A stretch of 64,000 nt of DNA, taken from contig NZ_MTSE01000019.1 in the NCBI RefSeq assembly GCF_002154225.1, forward strand, positions 3,790 to 67,789. Reading direction: 5' to 3'. The notes below the pieces were generated by a model. That model worked only from the letters and a program-made list of their open reading frames with translations, searched no databases and had not been told where the DNA came from. A program made the position numbers and the translations under genes. The stretch is from Hymenobacter crusticola. Its GTDB lineage: Bacteria > Bacteroidota > Bacteroidia > Cytophagales > Hymenobacteraceae. Of the stretch, positions 42,429 through 51,994 are shown piece after piece (the first letter of the stretch is position 1; the number at the start of each line of letters is the position of its first letter).

Positions 42429-45152
42429 ATGAAACAGTACTACGCTTCGCTACTTCTTACCAGTACACTCACCGGGTTTGCCCTGACGGCCCAGGCCCAA
42501 TCGACTACCCTCACCGGCACCGTGCGAACGGCCGCCGGCGAAGCCTTGCCTGGCGCTACCATTGTGGTGAAGGGCACCTACCAAAGCACCACTAGCAACC
42601 GAGAAGGACAGTTCACGCTGCCCCTTTCTCGACAAACGAATTTTCCCTTGGTCGTCGCGGTGCAGTTTGTGGGCTTCGAAACCTACACCGATACGATTCG
42701 CCGCTTCAACCAGCCGGTGCAGGTGGTGCTGGCCCCGAGCTCGACGCTGATGAACGAGGTCGTCGTGTCGGCTTCGCGCGTGGAAGAACGTGCTTTACAG
42801 GCACCCGTGACCGTGGAGAAGCTCAATAGCCGGCAGCTAGCTAGTCTCACCGCGCCCGACCTCATCACCAACCTCGCCCGGCTGAAGGGCATCGACGTGA
42901 CGACTTCGGGCTTGTTTATGGCCAGCGTCAGCACCCGCGGCTTCAACGGCACCACCTCCGAGCGGGTACTGCAACTCGTTGATTATATGGATACCCAATC
43001 GCCGAGCCTGAACCTGAACGCGGGCAATGCCCTTGGGCTGCCCGAAGTGGATATTGCCAGCGTGGAGGTGCTCTACGGACCTAGCTCGGCCTTGTACGGA
43101 GCGAATGCCTTCAACGGCGTGGTGCTGACTACCTCCAAGGACCCCTTCACCTACCAGGGCCTGAGTGTGCGCCTGCGCGGCGGCAACCGCGAATACGCCG
43201 ATGGGCAGCTTCGCTACGCCCAGCGCCTCGGCAAGCGTTGGGCCGTCAAAATAGCCGGCAGCTTTGCCCGCGCCCAAGACTGGATTGCCACCAACGAAGC
43301 GGCCTTGTCAACGGCGTACGTACCCAACAACAACCCAGCCGGCTCGGGCCTCGGGTATGATGCCGTGAACCGCTACGGCGACGTGGGCAACACCTTCGGG
43401 GCGACGGGCGGGGCCCTGAACGGGCAAACCGTGTTTATGCCGGGCTGGAGCGAGCGGGAAATTATCGGCTCCGACTCGCCGGCCAAACTCTACCGCATCT
43501 TGCCCTCGGTGCACTTCTTGGTGACCGACAAGATCAAGGCCATGGTGGAGTTCAAGCGGGCAGAGGGCACCACCTCGTACCAGGCTACCAACCGCTACCG
43601 GTTGAAGAACTTTGCCACCAACCAGTACCGCGCCGAGCTCCGCAGCGACCGGTGGTTTGTGCGCGCCTACCAGACCCAGGACTTCGGCGCCGATTCCTAC
43701 GACCTGCCGTTTACAGGCGCCTTTATGCAGACGGCCGTGGACCCGCGCAGTACCACCGGTCGCACCTACGCCCAGCAATACTTCGGGGCGTATGCCGTGG
43801 CCTACAATACCTTTCTAGCCCAAAACGCGGGTAATACGACGGGCGCCCAAGCGGCAGCGCGCGCTGCCGCGGCGCCGTTTCAGCTTGCGGCGGGTACGCC
43901 GGAGTTCAACAGCTTGCGCGAGCAGGTGCGCCGTAACCCTACCCTGGGGGTGGGCTCGCGCATCAACCCAAGCTCTTTCCTCACCGACGTGAGCGGGCAG
44001 TACGAGTTCCGGCCCGCTTTTGCCGACATCGTCGTGGGCGGAGCGTACCGCCAGTTTCGGCTGGGCTCCGATGGGCACCTGTTTGCCGACCAGGATGGCC
44101 CGCGTATCCGCAACGAAGAGTACGGCGGCTATGGCCAGATTGCCAAGACCTTGCTGCACGATAAGCTCAAGCTTACGGCCGCGGCCCGCCTCGACGGCAG
44201 CCAGAACTTCAAGGCGGTGTTTTCGCCCCGCGCCTCGGCGGTGTACTCGCTCGGCGCGCAGCAGCAACATAACTTCCGCGTGAGCTACAACCAAGCCTAC
44301 CGCTCGCCCACCCAGCAGGGGCAGTATATCTACCTCGACCTAGGTCGGGCTCTGCTGCTGGGCAACATCAGCCAGGGCTTTGCGGGCTACTCTACGGCCG
44401 CCGCGGCCCAACTGGCCCGCATCCTAACTAGTCCGAACCCGGCCGAAGCCCTGAACGCGTACGCCGTCCGCTACGACCGGCTGCGGCCTGAACGCGTGGC
44501 CACGTTGGAAGGTGGCTACAAAGGGTTGCTACTGGAGAAGCTAGCCCTCGACGTTAACTACTATTACAGCCGCTATAACGATTTCATTGGCTCGGTGCGG
44601 TTGCTCGGCAATACAGACGGGTCGCGCCCATCCGTAACCCAAATTGGGGCCGAGGCCGTCACGCCGCAGCCCTTCCAAGACCGCAGCCGCACCACGCGGG
44701 TACTGCAAGTGCAAGCCAATGCCGCCCAGCAAGTAAAGACGATGGGAGGCCTCGTGGCGCTTACCTACTCCTTGGCGCCGGCCCTGCAGCTGACGGGAAA
44801 TTACAACCTGAACGTGCTCGACACGGACAACCTGCCGGCCACGTTTCAGACGTACTACAATACGCCCAAGCACAAGTACAACCTCGGCGCTTCCGGCACC
44901 GCCTGGCGGGGCATCAACTACAGCGTCAACTACCGGTGGGCGCAGGGCCACTTGTTTGAATCTCCTTTTGCCGCCGGCCAGCTTAGCAGCTACTCCAGCC
45001 TCGATGTGCAAGCGGGCTATGCCCTGCCGAAGCTGTACTCCACCGTACAAGTGGGCGCCTCGAACCTAGCTAATGCCCGCAATATTCAGCTTTACGGCGG
45101 CCCGCAGATTGGCCGCCTGGTGTGGGCTGGGCTGTCCGTGGAAGTGAAGTAG
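42429..45152 (+). CDS. TonB-dependent outer-membrane receptor with carboxypeptidase-like domain
   Basis: The 907-residue protein has a signal peptide (LTGFALTAQAQ), a carboxypeptidase-regulatory-like domain (LTGTVRTAAGEALPGATIVV to VQFVGFETY), a TonB-box-like segment NEVVVSASRVEE, and a plug with VSTRGFNGT and LYGPSSALYGANAFNGVVLT. A barrel of about 650 residues follows. Unlike the SusC protein, its plug belongs to the ordinary TonB receptor group used for siderophores, vitamins or peptides, and no SusD gene is adjacent. The substrate cannot be read. The gene is monocistronic and ends at a long hairpin terminator. Confidence 0.95.
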   Translation: MKQYYASLLLTSTLTGFALTAQAQSTTLTGTVRTAAGEALPGATIVVKGTYQSTTSNREGQFTLPLSRQTNFPLVVAVQFVGFETYTDTIRRFNQPVQVVLAPSSTLMNEVVVSASRVEERALQAPVTVEKLNSRQLASLTAPDLITNLARLKGIDVTTSGLFMASVSTRGFNGTTSERVLQLVDYMDTQSPSLNLNAGNALGLPEVDIASVEVLYGPSSALYGANAFNGVVLTTSKDPFTYQGLSVRLRGGNREYADGQLRYAQRLGKRWAVKIAGSFARAQDWIATNEAALSTAYVPNNNPAGSGLGYDAVNRYGDVGNTFGATGGALNGQTVFMPGWSEREIIGSDSPAKLYRILPSVHFLVTDKIKAMVEFKRAEGTTSYQATNRYRLKNFATNQYRAELRSDRWFVRAYQTQDFGADSYDLPFTGAFMQTAVDPRSTTGRTYAQQYFGAYAVAYNTFLAQNAGNTTGAQAAARAAAAPFQLAAGTPEFNSLREQVRRNPTLGVGSRINPSSFLTDVSGQYEFRPAFADIVVGGAYRQFRLGSDGHLFADQDGPRIRNEEYGGYGQIAKTLLHDKLKLTAAARLDGSQNFKAVFSPRASAVYSLGAQQQHNFRVSYNQAYRSPTQQGQYIYLDLGRALLLGNISQGFAGYSTAAAAQLARILTSPNPAEALNAYAVRYDRLRPERVATLEGGYKGLLLEKLALDVNYYYSRYNDFIGSVRLLGNTDGSRPSVTQIGAEAVTPQPFQDRSRTTRVLQVQANAAQQVKTMGGLVALTYSLAPALQLTGNYNLNVLDTDNLPATFQTYYNTPKHKYNLGASGTAWRGINYSVNYRWAQGHLFESPFAAGQLSSYSSLDVQAGYALPKLYSTVQVGASNLANARNIQLYGGPQIGRLVWAGLSVEVK

Positions 45153-45166
45153 CTGGTGGTCATTAC

Positions 45167-45220
45167 CACAACGTCCAGGCTGGGGCCGCAATGTACATGT
45201 GGCCCAGCCTGGACGTTGTG
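45167..45220 (+). terminator. Long hairpin terminator of the receptor gene
   Basis: Left arm 45167-45187 and right arm 45201-45220 pair over 20 positions with one bulged G; the stem starts CACAACGTCC. It begins 15 bases after the receptor stop. No strong T-tract, but stem length and place fit a terminator. Confidence 0.7.
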
Positions 45221-45503
45221 AGGGTGGCGTTCTGTGGTTCGTACTTTTCTTTTGCTGAATAACCGGGCTTAGATCAAGAAAATACATAATCTGCTTCAGC
45301 ATGGACCACCAGGAAATCTTAACTTTTATCGTCCAGGTAAATAGTAAGCTTTCTAAACCATTCTATTGAAAAGCAGCTACAGTTTCACCAAAAACAGGTT
45401 TGCCGTGCTGCCTATGAGAAGTAATTTGTTCAGGAAAAAGGAGTCCAATAATTTAATAGTTATAAGAAACGGTTTAAACCTTTTCAGCGCCCGCAAAGTT
45501 AAT

Positions 45504-45527
45504 ATACATTAATTAATGCGCATGTAT
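45504..45527. promoter_or_regulatory. Inverted repeat upstream of the first ArsR gene
   Basis: ATACAT and ATGTAT form the ends of a 24-base inverted repeat, and CATTAATTAATG (45507-45518) is a perfect palindrome inside it. The half-site ATACATTA recurs in the inverted repeat before the efflux operon. It lies 16 bases upstream of the ArsR start, so autoregulation is plausible. The rest of 45221-45543 shows nothing else. Confidence 0.45.
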
Positions 45528-45543
45528 TACCTTCGTTCCCGCA

Positions 45544-45831
45544 ATGGATACCAAGTCACTCGTCAAATTAGCTAAGTCGCTGAGCGACCCTACTCGTCTC
45601 CGCTTATTGCAGGAAATTGCAAAAGGGGAAATCACGGTGTGTGCTGACTTGTTTCAACATGTGCCTATCAGCCAGCCTTCGATGTCTCAGCACCTTAAGG
45701 CCCTGGGAGATGCGGGCTTGATTGAGTCGCACAAAGAAGGCCGGAACATGTGCATGTCCATTAATACCGAAAAGTTGAAGGAGTTGGAAGACTTCCTCCA
45801 ACTACTTAAACCAGTTACTGTTAAAGGTTAA
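45544..45831 (+). CDS. ArsR-family transcription regulator, first copy
   Basis: The 95-residue protein is a minimal ArsR/SmtB winged helix: SDPTRLRLLQEI in helix 2, then VPISQPSMSQHLKALGDAGL as the helix-turn-helix, and the wing HKEGRNMCMSI. It has Cys33 and Cys69, but no metal-binding CxC as in ArsR proper, so the ligand is unlikely to be arsenite; a thiol redox switch is possible. A paralogue (51995-52270) with about three quarters identical residues lies beyond the efflux operon. A rho-independent terminator directly follows this gene, which separates it from the efflux genes. Confidence 0.9.
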   Translation: MDTKSLVKLAKSLSDPTRLRLLQEIAKGEITVCADLFQHVPISQPSMSQHLKALGDAGLIESHKEGRNMCMSINTEKLKELEDFLQLLKPVTVKG

Positions 45832-45843
45832 TCAATCCTTTTG

Positions 45844-45880
45844 CCCGTTGGCGGTATCGTCAACGGGTTTTTATTTTTTC
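45844..45880 (+). terminator. Rho-independent terminator of the first ArsR gene
   Basis: CCCGTTG (45844-45850), a 10-base loop and CAACGGG (45861-45867) followed by TTTTTATTTTTTC. A classic stem plus U-tract, starting 12 bases after the stop codon. Confidence 0.8.
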
Positions 45881-45987
45881 AAAACATTATTGATTGCTTA
45901 TGAATTTATGATTGGTACCTTTGCCAAAACTTAGTGGGAAGAGTACCTGCTGCCAGCAAAGCTCTTGTCTGGGCTTTTTTTTGCCTT

Positions 45988-46021
45988 AATACATTATCTC
46001 ATGCTTATTAGATAATGTATT
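45988..46021. promoter_or_regulatory. Perfect 12-bp inverted repeat before the efflux operon
   Basis: AATACATTATCT (45988-45999), 10 bases, AGATAATGTATT (46010-46021), 70 bases upstream of the adaptor ATG. The arms resemble the half-site in front of the ArsR gene. The size and symmetry suit a dimeric repressor such as an ArsR protein, so it is probably the operator of the efflux operon. Confidence 0.55.
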
Positions 46022-46091
46022 GACAGTACTCACCCGCTTCTAGCGCACACATCACTTTGCCTAATAGCCTCATCTGAGCCGCTTTTTACCC

Positions 46092-47252
46092 ATGAAACTA
46101 TCTTCTCTTTTAGCCAGCAGCGTGCTGTTGGCAGGCTGCGCGGAGCAGCAAGCCCCGCAACAGGCCATGACCCCCCCGGCCCTGCCGGTAGAGGCGGTGC
46201 ATACCGGCACCGAAACCACGTACCAGGATTACCCAGCTTCCATTGAGGGCGTTGTCAACGTGGAGATTCGGCCGCAGGTGGCGGGGATGCTGGAGCGCAT
46301 TCTGGTGGATGAGGGCGCGGCGGTGCGCAAAGGCCAACCGCTGTTTAAAATCAATGACGCGCCATTCCGCGAGCAGTTGAACAACGCCCTGGCGGCCCAG
46401 CAGGCGGCGGCCGGGTCCGTGGTTAGTGCCCAGGTAGAAGTCGACCGGTTTGCCCCGCTGGTGCAGAACAAGGTCGTTTCGGAGGTGCAACTGCAAACGG
46501 CGCAGGCGGCCCTGACCGTGGCCAAGGCCAACCTGCAGCGCGCCAAGGCAGCGGTCAGCAGCGCCCGTATTAATATGGGCTACACCACCATTACGGCCCC
46601 GGTGAGCGGCTACCTAGGGCGGCTGCAAACCAAGCAGGGCAGCCTAGTCGGCCCCACCGATGCCCAGGCCCTGACCCAACTTTCCGACGTGCACGAGGTG
46701 CACACTTACTTCTCGCTGGGCGAGGACGACTTTATCACCTTCCGCAAGCAGTACGCGGGGCAAACGCTGCAGGACAAGCTCACGCACCTGCCCCCGGTGG
46801 CACTGGTGCTGGCCGACCAAAGCACCTACCCTACTAAGGGTAAGGTGGACATGGTCGACGGGCAATTTGACAAGACGACGGGGGCCGTGACGCTGCGCGC
46901 CACTTTCCCCAATGCCAATGGGCTGCTGCGCTCGGGCAACACGGGCACTATCCGGCTGGCCCTGGCGCACCCCGATGTGCTGCTGGTGCCCACCGCCGCC
47001 ACCGTGGAGTTGCAGGACCGGGTGTTCGTGTACGCGGTGGGCGACAGCAACCGCGTCAGCCGCCAGGCCATCACCATTCAGGGCAAGAGCGGCGCCAACT
47101 ACCTAGTGAGCGAGGGCGTGAAAAATGGGGACCGTATCGTGCTGCAAGGCGTGGACCACTTGCAGGAAGGTCAAATCATTCAGCCTACCCAGGCGCCTAA
47201 AGCTAGCGCCGCCGCAACGGGCAAAGTGGCTACTGCTCAATCTGTTCTATAG
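46092..47252 (+). CDS. RND efflux periplasmic adaptor (membrane fusion protein)
   Basis: The 386-residue lipoprotein (LASSVLLAGC lipobox) carries the adaptor layout: first half of the lipoyl-like domain (VVNVEIRPQVAGMLERILVDEGAAVRKGQPLFKI), an alpha-hairpin of about residues 95-150, second lipoyl half (ITAPVSGYLGRL), then the beta-barrel and membrane-proximal domain. It links the inner-membrane pump to the outer-membrane channel. Its gene is first in a three-gene set with gaps of 16 and 4 bases. It resembles the AcrA/MexA group. Confidence 0.93.
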   Translation: MKLSSLLASSVLLAGCAEQQAPQQAMTPPALPVEAVHTGTETTYQDYPASIEGVVNVEIRPQVAGMLERILVDEGAAVRKGQPLFKINDAPFREQLNNALAAQQAAAGSVVSAQVEVDRFAPLVQNKVVSEVQLQTAQAALTVAKANLQRAKAAVSSARINMGYTTITAPVSGYLGRLQTKQGSLVGPTDAQALTQLSDVHEVHTYFSLGEDDFITFRKQYAGQTLQDKLTHLPPVALVLADQSTYPTKGKVDMVDGQFDKTTGAVTLRATFPNANGLLRSGNTGTIRLALAHPDVLLVPTAATVELQDRVFVYAVGDSNRVSRQAITIQGKSGANYLVSEGVKNGDRIVLQGVDHLQEGQIIQPTQAPKASAAATGKVATAQSVL

Positions 47253-47268
47253 CTAAGCTCTTTATCGC

Positions 47269-50200
47269 ATGTTTAAGGTATTTATTGAACGGCCCGTGCT
47301 GGCCACCGTCATCTCCATCTTGCTGGTGATTTTGGGGGTGCTGGCCTTGTGGAAGCTGCCGCTCCAGCAGTTCCCCGACATTGCGCCCCCCGCGGTGCTG
47401 GTGACGGCTACTTACCCCGGGGCGAATGCCGAGACGCTGCTGCGCTCGGTGGCGCCCTCGCTGGAAGAGTCCATCAACGGCGTGGAGAACATGGTGTATA
47501 TGAGCTCGACGGCCAGTAACGACGGCTCGCTGGCGATTACGGTGAGCTTCCGGCTGGGCACCGACCCCGACCAGGCCGCCGTGAACGTGCAAAACCGCGT
47601 GGCACAGGCCACCAGCCAGTTGCCCGCCGAGGTGGTGCAGCAGGGCGTGACGGTGGCCAAGCAGCAGAACAGCATGGTAGTTGTGCTCAACCTCTACTCC
47701 ACTGATGCGCGGCAGTACGACCAAACCTTCCTGACCAACTACGCCCAAATCAACCTAGTGCCCGAGCTGAAACGCATTCCGGGCATCGGGTCGGCCACCC
47801 TGTTTGGGGGCAACCGCGCCTACTCCATGCGCATCTGGCTGAACCCGTCCCAGCTGGCCAGCTACAACCTCACGCCAGCCGAAGTGATGGCCGCCATCCA
47901 GGACAAAAACCTGGAGGCCGCCCCCGGCCGCCTAGGTGAAAGCAGCCAAGAAGCTTTTGAATACGTCATCAAGTATAAGGGCAAGCGCAGCCAGCCCGGC
48001 GACTACGAAAACATGATTATCCGGGCCAATGCCGACGGCTCGATGCTGCGCCTCAAGGACGTGGCGCGGGTGGAGTTTGGCGCGGCCACCTACAACGGCG
48101 ATGTGCGCATTGGGGGCAAGCCGGGCATCAACATCGGCGTCTTTCAAACGGCTGGCTCGAATGCCAACGAGCTACAGATTGCCGTGGCCAAGGTGATGAC
48201 GAAGCTGGAAAAGGGCCTACCCAAGGGGGTGAAGCAGCAGACGCTCTACACCACCAAAACGGCGCTGGATGCCAGTATCGAGCAAGTGGAGCACACGCTG
48301 GTGGAGGCCTTTATTCTGGTGTTCATCGTGGTGTTCATCTTCCTGCAGGATTTCCGCTCGACCTTGATTCCGGCTATTGCCGTGCCGGTGGCCATCGTGG
48401 GTACGTTCTTTTTTATGCAGCTGGTGGGCTTTTCTATTAATCTGCTCACGCTCTTTGCCCTGGTCTTGGCCATTGGCATCGTGGTCGATGACGCCATCGT
48501 GGTCGTGGAAGCCGTGCACAGCAAGCTGGAGGAAGGCGCCGAGTCGGTAAAAGCGGCCACCACGCAGGCCATGAGCGAGATTACCGGGGCCATTATTTCG
48601 ATTACCCTGGTGATGGCCGCCGTGTTTCTGCCGGTCGGCTTAATGGACGGCTCGACGGGGGTGTTCTACCGCCAGTTTGCCTTTACGATGGCCATTGCCA
48701 TTGTTATTTCGGCCGTTAACGCCTTGACGCTGAGCCCCGCCCTAGCGGCACTCTTTCTCAAGCACACTCCGCACGACCATGACGGGGAGCACGCGGCCTC
48801 TGCCGCGCCGAGCACGTTTAAAACCCGCTTTTTTGCCGGCTTTAACCGCAGCTTCGACCGGCTGACCACCCGGTACGTGGGTAGTATCAAGTTCTTAATC
48901 CGCCACAAGTGGGTGGGCCTGAGCGGCCTGGTGCTGGTGGCGGTGCTCACCGGCTGGCTGGCCAAGCGCACGCCCTCGGGCTTCATTCCTTCCGAAGACC
49001 AGGGCTTTGTGGCTATTTCGATGTCCTTGCCGGCCGGCGCGTCGCTCGACCGTACCAACCAGGTCGGCTTGCAGCTGGAGGAACAGCTGCGAACCATGCC
49101 GTCTGTCCAGGAAATCAACCTGTTGACTGGCTTTAGCATCCTGACCTCTTCGAACAGCGCCTCGGCGCTCACGGCGTTCGTCATTCTGAAGTCCATCCCG
49201 GAGCGGGGCAAGGTGCAGGACATCAACGCCGTCATGGCCATCATCCGCGAGAAGGCAGCCGCGACTATTAAGGGAGCTGATACGTTCGTGTTTACCACGC
49301 CTACCGTGCCGGGCTTCGGCAACGTGGAAGGCTTGGAAGTGGTGTTGCAAGACCGCACGGGCGGCGAGCTGCCCAAGCTCGGCCGGGTGGGCCAGGACTT
49401 TATCGGCGAGCTGCTGAAGCAGCCAGCTATCGGGGTGGCCTTCACCTCGTTCCGGGCCGACTACCCCCAGCTAGAGGCGGAAGTGGACGAGGTGAAAGCC
49501 GCCCAATTGGGCGTGGGCGTGCAGCGCGTGCTGCAAACCATGCAGGCGTATTTCGGCAGCGCCCAGGCCTCGGACTTCAACCGCTTTGGCAAATACTACC
49601 GCGTGGTGGTGCAGGCCGACAAGGCCAATCGTGCCGACCCCACGGCCCTGAACGGGGTGTTTGTGAAAAACGACCGGGGCGAGATGGTGCCCCTGCGCAC
49701 GCTGGTGCGCCTCAGGCGGGTGTTCGGGCCGGAAACGGCCTCGCGCTACAACCTCTTCAACTCGCTCACCATAAACGCGGTGCCGAAGAAAGGCTATAGC
49801 TCCGGCGATGCCATTAAGGCCGTGGAACTGGTGGCCGAGAAGTACTTGCCCTCCGGCTACACCTACGAGTTTTCGGGCCTTACGCGCGAAGAAATCTCGT
49901 CGGGCAACCAGTCGACCATCGTGTTCCTGATGTGCCTGGTGTTCGTGTATTTCCTGCTGGCGGCCCAGTACGAGAGCTACATTCTGCCCTTTGCCGTGCT
50001 GCTGTCGCTGCCGGCGGGCATTGTGGGGGTATTCGCGGCCATTGGCTTTGCGGGTATCACCAACAACATCTACGTGCAGGTGGCCCTGATTATGCTTATC
50101 GGCCTGCTGGCCAAGAACGCCATCCTCATTGTAGAGTTTGCCTTGCAGCGCCGCCACGCGGGCGAGCCGCTGGTGCAGGCCGCGCTCAATGCCTCGGCTT

Positions 50201-50478
50201 CCCGCCTGCGTCCCATCTTGATGACGTCGCTGGCCTTCGTGGCCGGCATGCTGCCCATGATGCGGGCCCAGGGGCCTTCGGCGCAGGGCAACCATTCTAT
50301 CAGCATCGGCGCGGCCGGGGGCATGCTCACGGGCGTCGTGCTCGGCCTGTTCCTGATTCCCTTGCTGTTCGTGATTTTTCAACGCCTGAACGAGCGCCTC
50401 AGCGGGACGCCCGGCCCCCAAGCACCTGCGGTTCCGGCCGAGCGGGAGCGGGTACCGGTCCACGCCACGGTTAGCTAA
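47269..50478 (+). CDS. RND efflux pump, HAE1 family
   Basis: A 1069-residue AcrB-type transporter. It opens MFKVFIERPVLATVISILLVILG, the typical first membrane helix, has a large periplasmic loop (about 40-335), and shows the proton-relay pair Asp407-Asp408 in VVDDAIVVVEA, at the same numbering as in AcrB. The second half repeats the layout, with a late run of helices (LMCLVFVYFLLAAQYESY, LLAKNAILIVEFA, SLAFVAGMLPMM). Uses proton flow to export drugs, bile-like compounds or solvents. HAE1 membership excludes the metal-exporting CusA type, which has other motifs. Confidence 0.95.
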   Translation: MFKVFIERPVLATVISILLVILGVLALWKLPLQQFPDIAPPAVLVTATYPGANAETLLRSVAPSLEESINGVENMVYMSSTASNDGSLAITVSFRLGTDPDQAAVNVQNRVAQATSQLPAEVVQQGVTVAKQQNSMVVVLNLYSTDARQYDQTFLTNYAQINLVPELKRIPGIGSATLFGGNRAYSMRIWLNPSQLASYNLTPAEVMAAIQDKNLEAAPGRLGESSQEAFEYVIKYKGKRSQPGDYENMIIRANADGSMLRLKDVARVEFGAATYNGDVRIGGKPGINIGVFQTAGSNANELQIAVAKVMTKLEKGLPKGVKQQTLYTTKTALDASIEQVEHTLVEAFILVFIVVFIFLQDFRSTLIPAIAVPVAIVGTFFFMQLVGFSINLLTLFALVLAIGIVVDDAIVVVEAVHSKLEEGAESVKAATTQAMSEITGAIISITLVMAAVFLPVGLMDGSTGVFYRQFAFTMAIAIVISAVNALTLSPALAALFLKHTPHDHDGEHAASAAPSTFKTRFFAGFNRSFDRLTTRYVGSIKFLIRHKWVGLSGLVLVAVLTGWLAKRTPSGFIPSEDQGFVAISMSLPAGASLDRTNQVGLQLEEQLRTMPSVQEINLLTGFSILTSSNSASALTAFVILKSIPERGKVQDINAVMAIIREKAAATIKGADTFVFTTPTVPGFGNVEGLEVVLQDRTGGELPKLGRVGQDFIGELLKQPAIGVAFTSFRADYPQLEAEVDEVKAAQLGVGVQRVLQTMQAYFGSAQASDFNRFGKYYRVVVQADKANRADPTALNGVFVKNDRGEMVPLRTLVRLRRVFGPETASRYNLFNSLTINAVPKKGYSSGDAIKAVELVAEKYLPSGYTYEFSGLTREEISSGNQSTIVFLMCLVFVYFLLAAQYESYILPFAVLLSLPAGIVGVFAAIGFAGITNNIYVQVALIMLIGLLAKNAILIVEFALQRRHAGEPLVQAALNASASRLRPILMTSLAFVAGMLPMMRAQGPSAQGNHSISIGAAGGMLTGVVLGLFLIPLLFVIFQRLNERLSGTPGPQAPAVPAERERVPVHATVS

Positions 50479-50482
50479 TCCC

Positions 50483-51910
50483 ATGACTACTCTGCTAAAT
50501 AAACCCTGGCACCGGCTCCCGCTGGTGCTGGCAGGCGTGCTCCTTGTAGCGGCCTGCAAAGTGTCGAAAGACCTCCCCCTACCCCAGCTGCCGCTGCCGG
50601 CCACGTACCGCACCGCGACCAACACCGATACGACGTCGGTCGTCAACCTGCCGTGGCGCAGCTTCTTCACCGAGCCAGCCTTGCAGCAACTGCTCGACAG
50701 CGCCACGGTGCGCAACAACGACTTGCAGCTGGCTATTCAGAATATCGCCTCGGCGCAGGCCACGCTCAAGCAGGCCCGCCTAGGCTACCTACCCACGGCC
50801 ACCCTGCAAGCGGGCGTGACGACCAACCGGCCCTCCAGCAACAGCCTGAACGGCATTTCCTACAGCCAGTTCCTGGGCGTCAAGCACCTGGAAGACTACA
50901 ACCTCTCGACGGCTGTCAGCTGGGAAGCCGACATCTGGGGCAAAATCCGCAGCCGCAAGCAGGAGGCGCTGGCCGCCTACCTGCAAAGCCAGGAAGCCCG
51001 CAAGGCCGTGCAAACCCAGGTGGTGGCGCAAGTGGCCGAAGGCTACTACAATCTGCTCATGCTGGACACCCAGCTGGCCGTGGCCCGGCGCAACTTCGCC
51101 CTCACCGACAGCACGTTGCGCTTCACGAAATTGCAGTTCACGGCCGGCCAAGTGACGGCGCTGGCCGTGCAGCAGGTCGAAGCGCAACGCCTCACGGCGG
51201 CCGGCTTCATCCCCGAGTTTGAGCAGGCCATCACGGTGCAGGAAGATGCGCTGAGCATCCTGGCCGGGCGGATGCCGGGTGGCATTAGCCGCACCGGCAA
51301 CCTGCTACGGGTGCAAGTGCCGGTAATAGCCGCGGGCGGCGTGCCAGCGGCGCTGCTGGCCCGGCGGCCCGACGTGCGCAGCGCCGAGCTGGCTCTCGAC
51401 CGGGCCAATGCCACGGTGGGCTACACCAAAGCCCAGCTCTACCCCACGCTGGCCATCACGGCGCAGGGCGGCCTCAACTCCTTCCAGGCCAGCAACTGGT
51501 TTAGCGTGCCGGCCTCGCTGTTTGGCTTGGCCACGGGGGGCATTACGCAGCCGCTGTTTCAGCGCGGGGCGCTGCGCACGCAGTACCAGCAGGCCCAAAT
51601 TGACCGCGAGCGCACCGTCATTCAATTCCGGCAGCAGGTGCTGGTAGCGGTGGGCGAGGTATCGGATGCTCTCGGGCAGGTTCAGCGCACCCAAACGCAG
51701 CAAGCCATCGCCACGGAGCGCGTCAGCGCGCTCCGCCAGGCGACAACTAATGCCAGCCTGCTATTCCGCAGCGGCCTGGCCAGCTACCTGGAGGTCATCA
51801 CGGCCCAGAGCAATGCGCTGCAAAGCGAGCTGGAGCTGGCTTCGCTGAAACGCAACCAGCTAGGGGCCAATGTGGAGCTGTACCGGGCCGTAGGCGGCGG
51901 CTGGCAGTAG
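50483..51910 (+). CDS. Outer-membrane efflux channel (TolC/NodT-type lipoprotein)
   Basis: The 475-residue lipoprotein (LAGVLLVAAC) belongs to the RND outer-membrane factor family: mature part begins with the WRSFFTEPALQQLLDSA stretch, then NNDLQLAIQNIASAQATLKQAR, and the second repeat begins RRPDVRSAELALDRANATVGYTKAQLYPTLAITA, a strong NodT-family mark. It forms the exit duct with the adaptor and the pump. Its ATG lies 4 bases after the pump stop codon, so translation is probably coupled. Confidence 0.93.
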   Translation: MTTLLNKPWHRLPLVLAGVLLVAACKVSKDLPLPQLPLPATYRTATNTDTTSVVNLPWRSFFTEPALQQLLDSATVRNNDLQLAIQNIASAQATLKQARLGYLPTATLQAGVTTNRPSSNSLNGISYSQFLGVKHLEDYNLSTAVSWEADIWGKIRSRKQEALAAYLQSQEARKAVQTQVVAQVAEGYYNLLMLDTQLAVARRNFALTDSTLRFTKLQFTAGQVTALAVQQVEAQRLTAAGFIPEFEQAITVQEDALSILAGRMPGGISRTGNLLRVQVPVIAAGGVPAALLARRPDVRSAELALDRANATVGYTKAQLYPTLAITAQGGLNSFQASNWFSVPASLFGLATGGITQPLFQRGALRTQYQQAQIDRERTVIQFRQQVLVAVGEVSDALGQVQRTQTQQAIATERVSALRQATTNASLLFRSGLASYLEVITAQSNALQSELELASLKRNQLGANVELYRAVGGGWQ

Positions 51911-51994
51911 TAACCGGCTTACAAGCCGCTATCCACGCGCCCTACCCTGGCCCGCAAATGCCAAGCAAAATCCTCCTATCCCCACCCTAATGCT

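Noticed and set aside
45952..45983. GCTC/GGGC followed by a T-run as a second terminator before the efflux operon
   Set aside because: The stem is only four bases with a wobble pair; the T-run alone is not enough, and a good terminator lies just upstream.
49932..50474. 180-codon plus-strand frame inside the pump gene
   Set aside because: Overlaps the well supported RND frame and its product is rich in Gly, Arg and Ala without any fold pattern.
49471..50718. 415-codon minus-strand frame opposite the efflux pump
   Set aside because: It is a mirror frame of the pump gene with the His, Arg and Gln content typical of shadows in GC-rich DNA.
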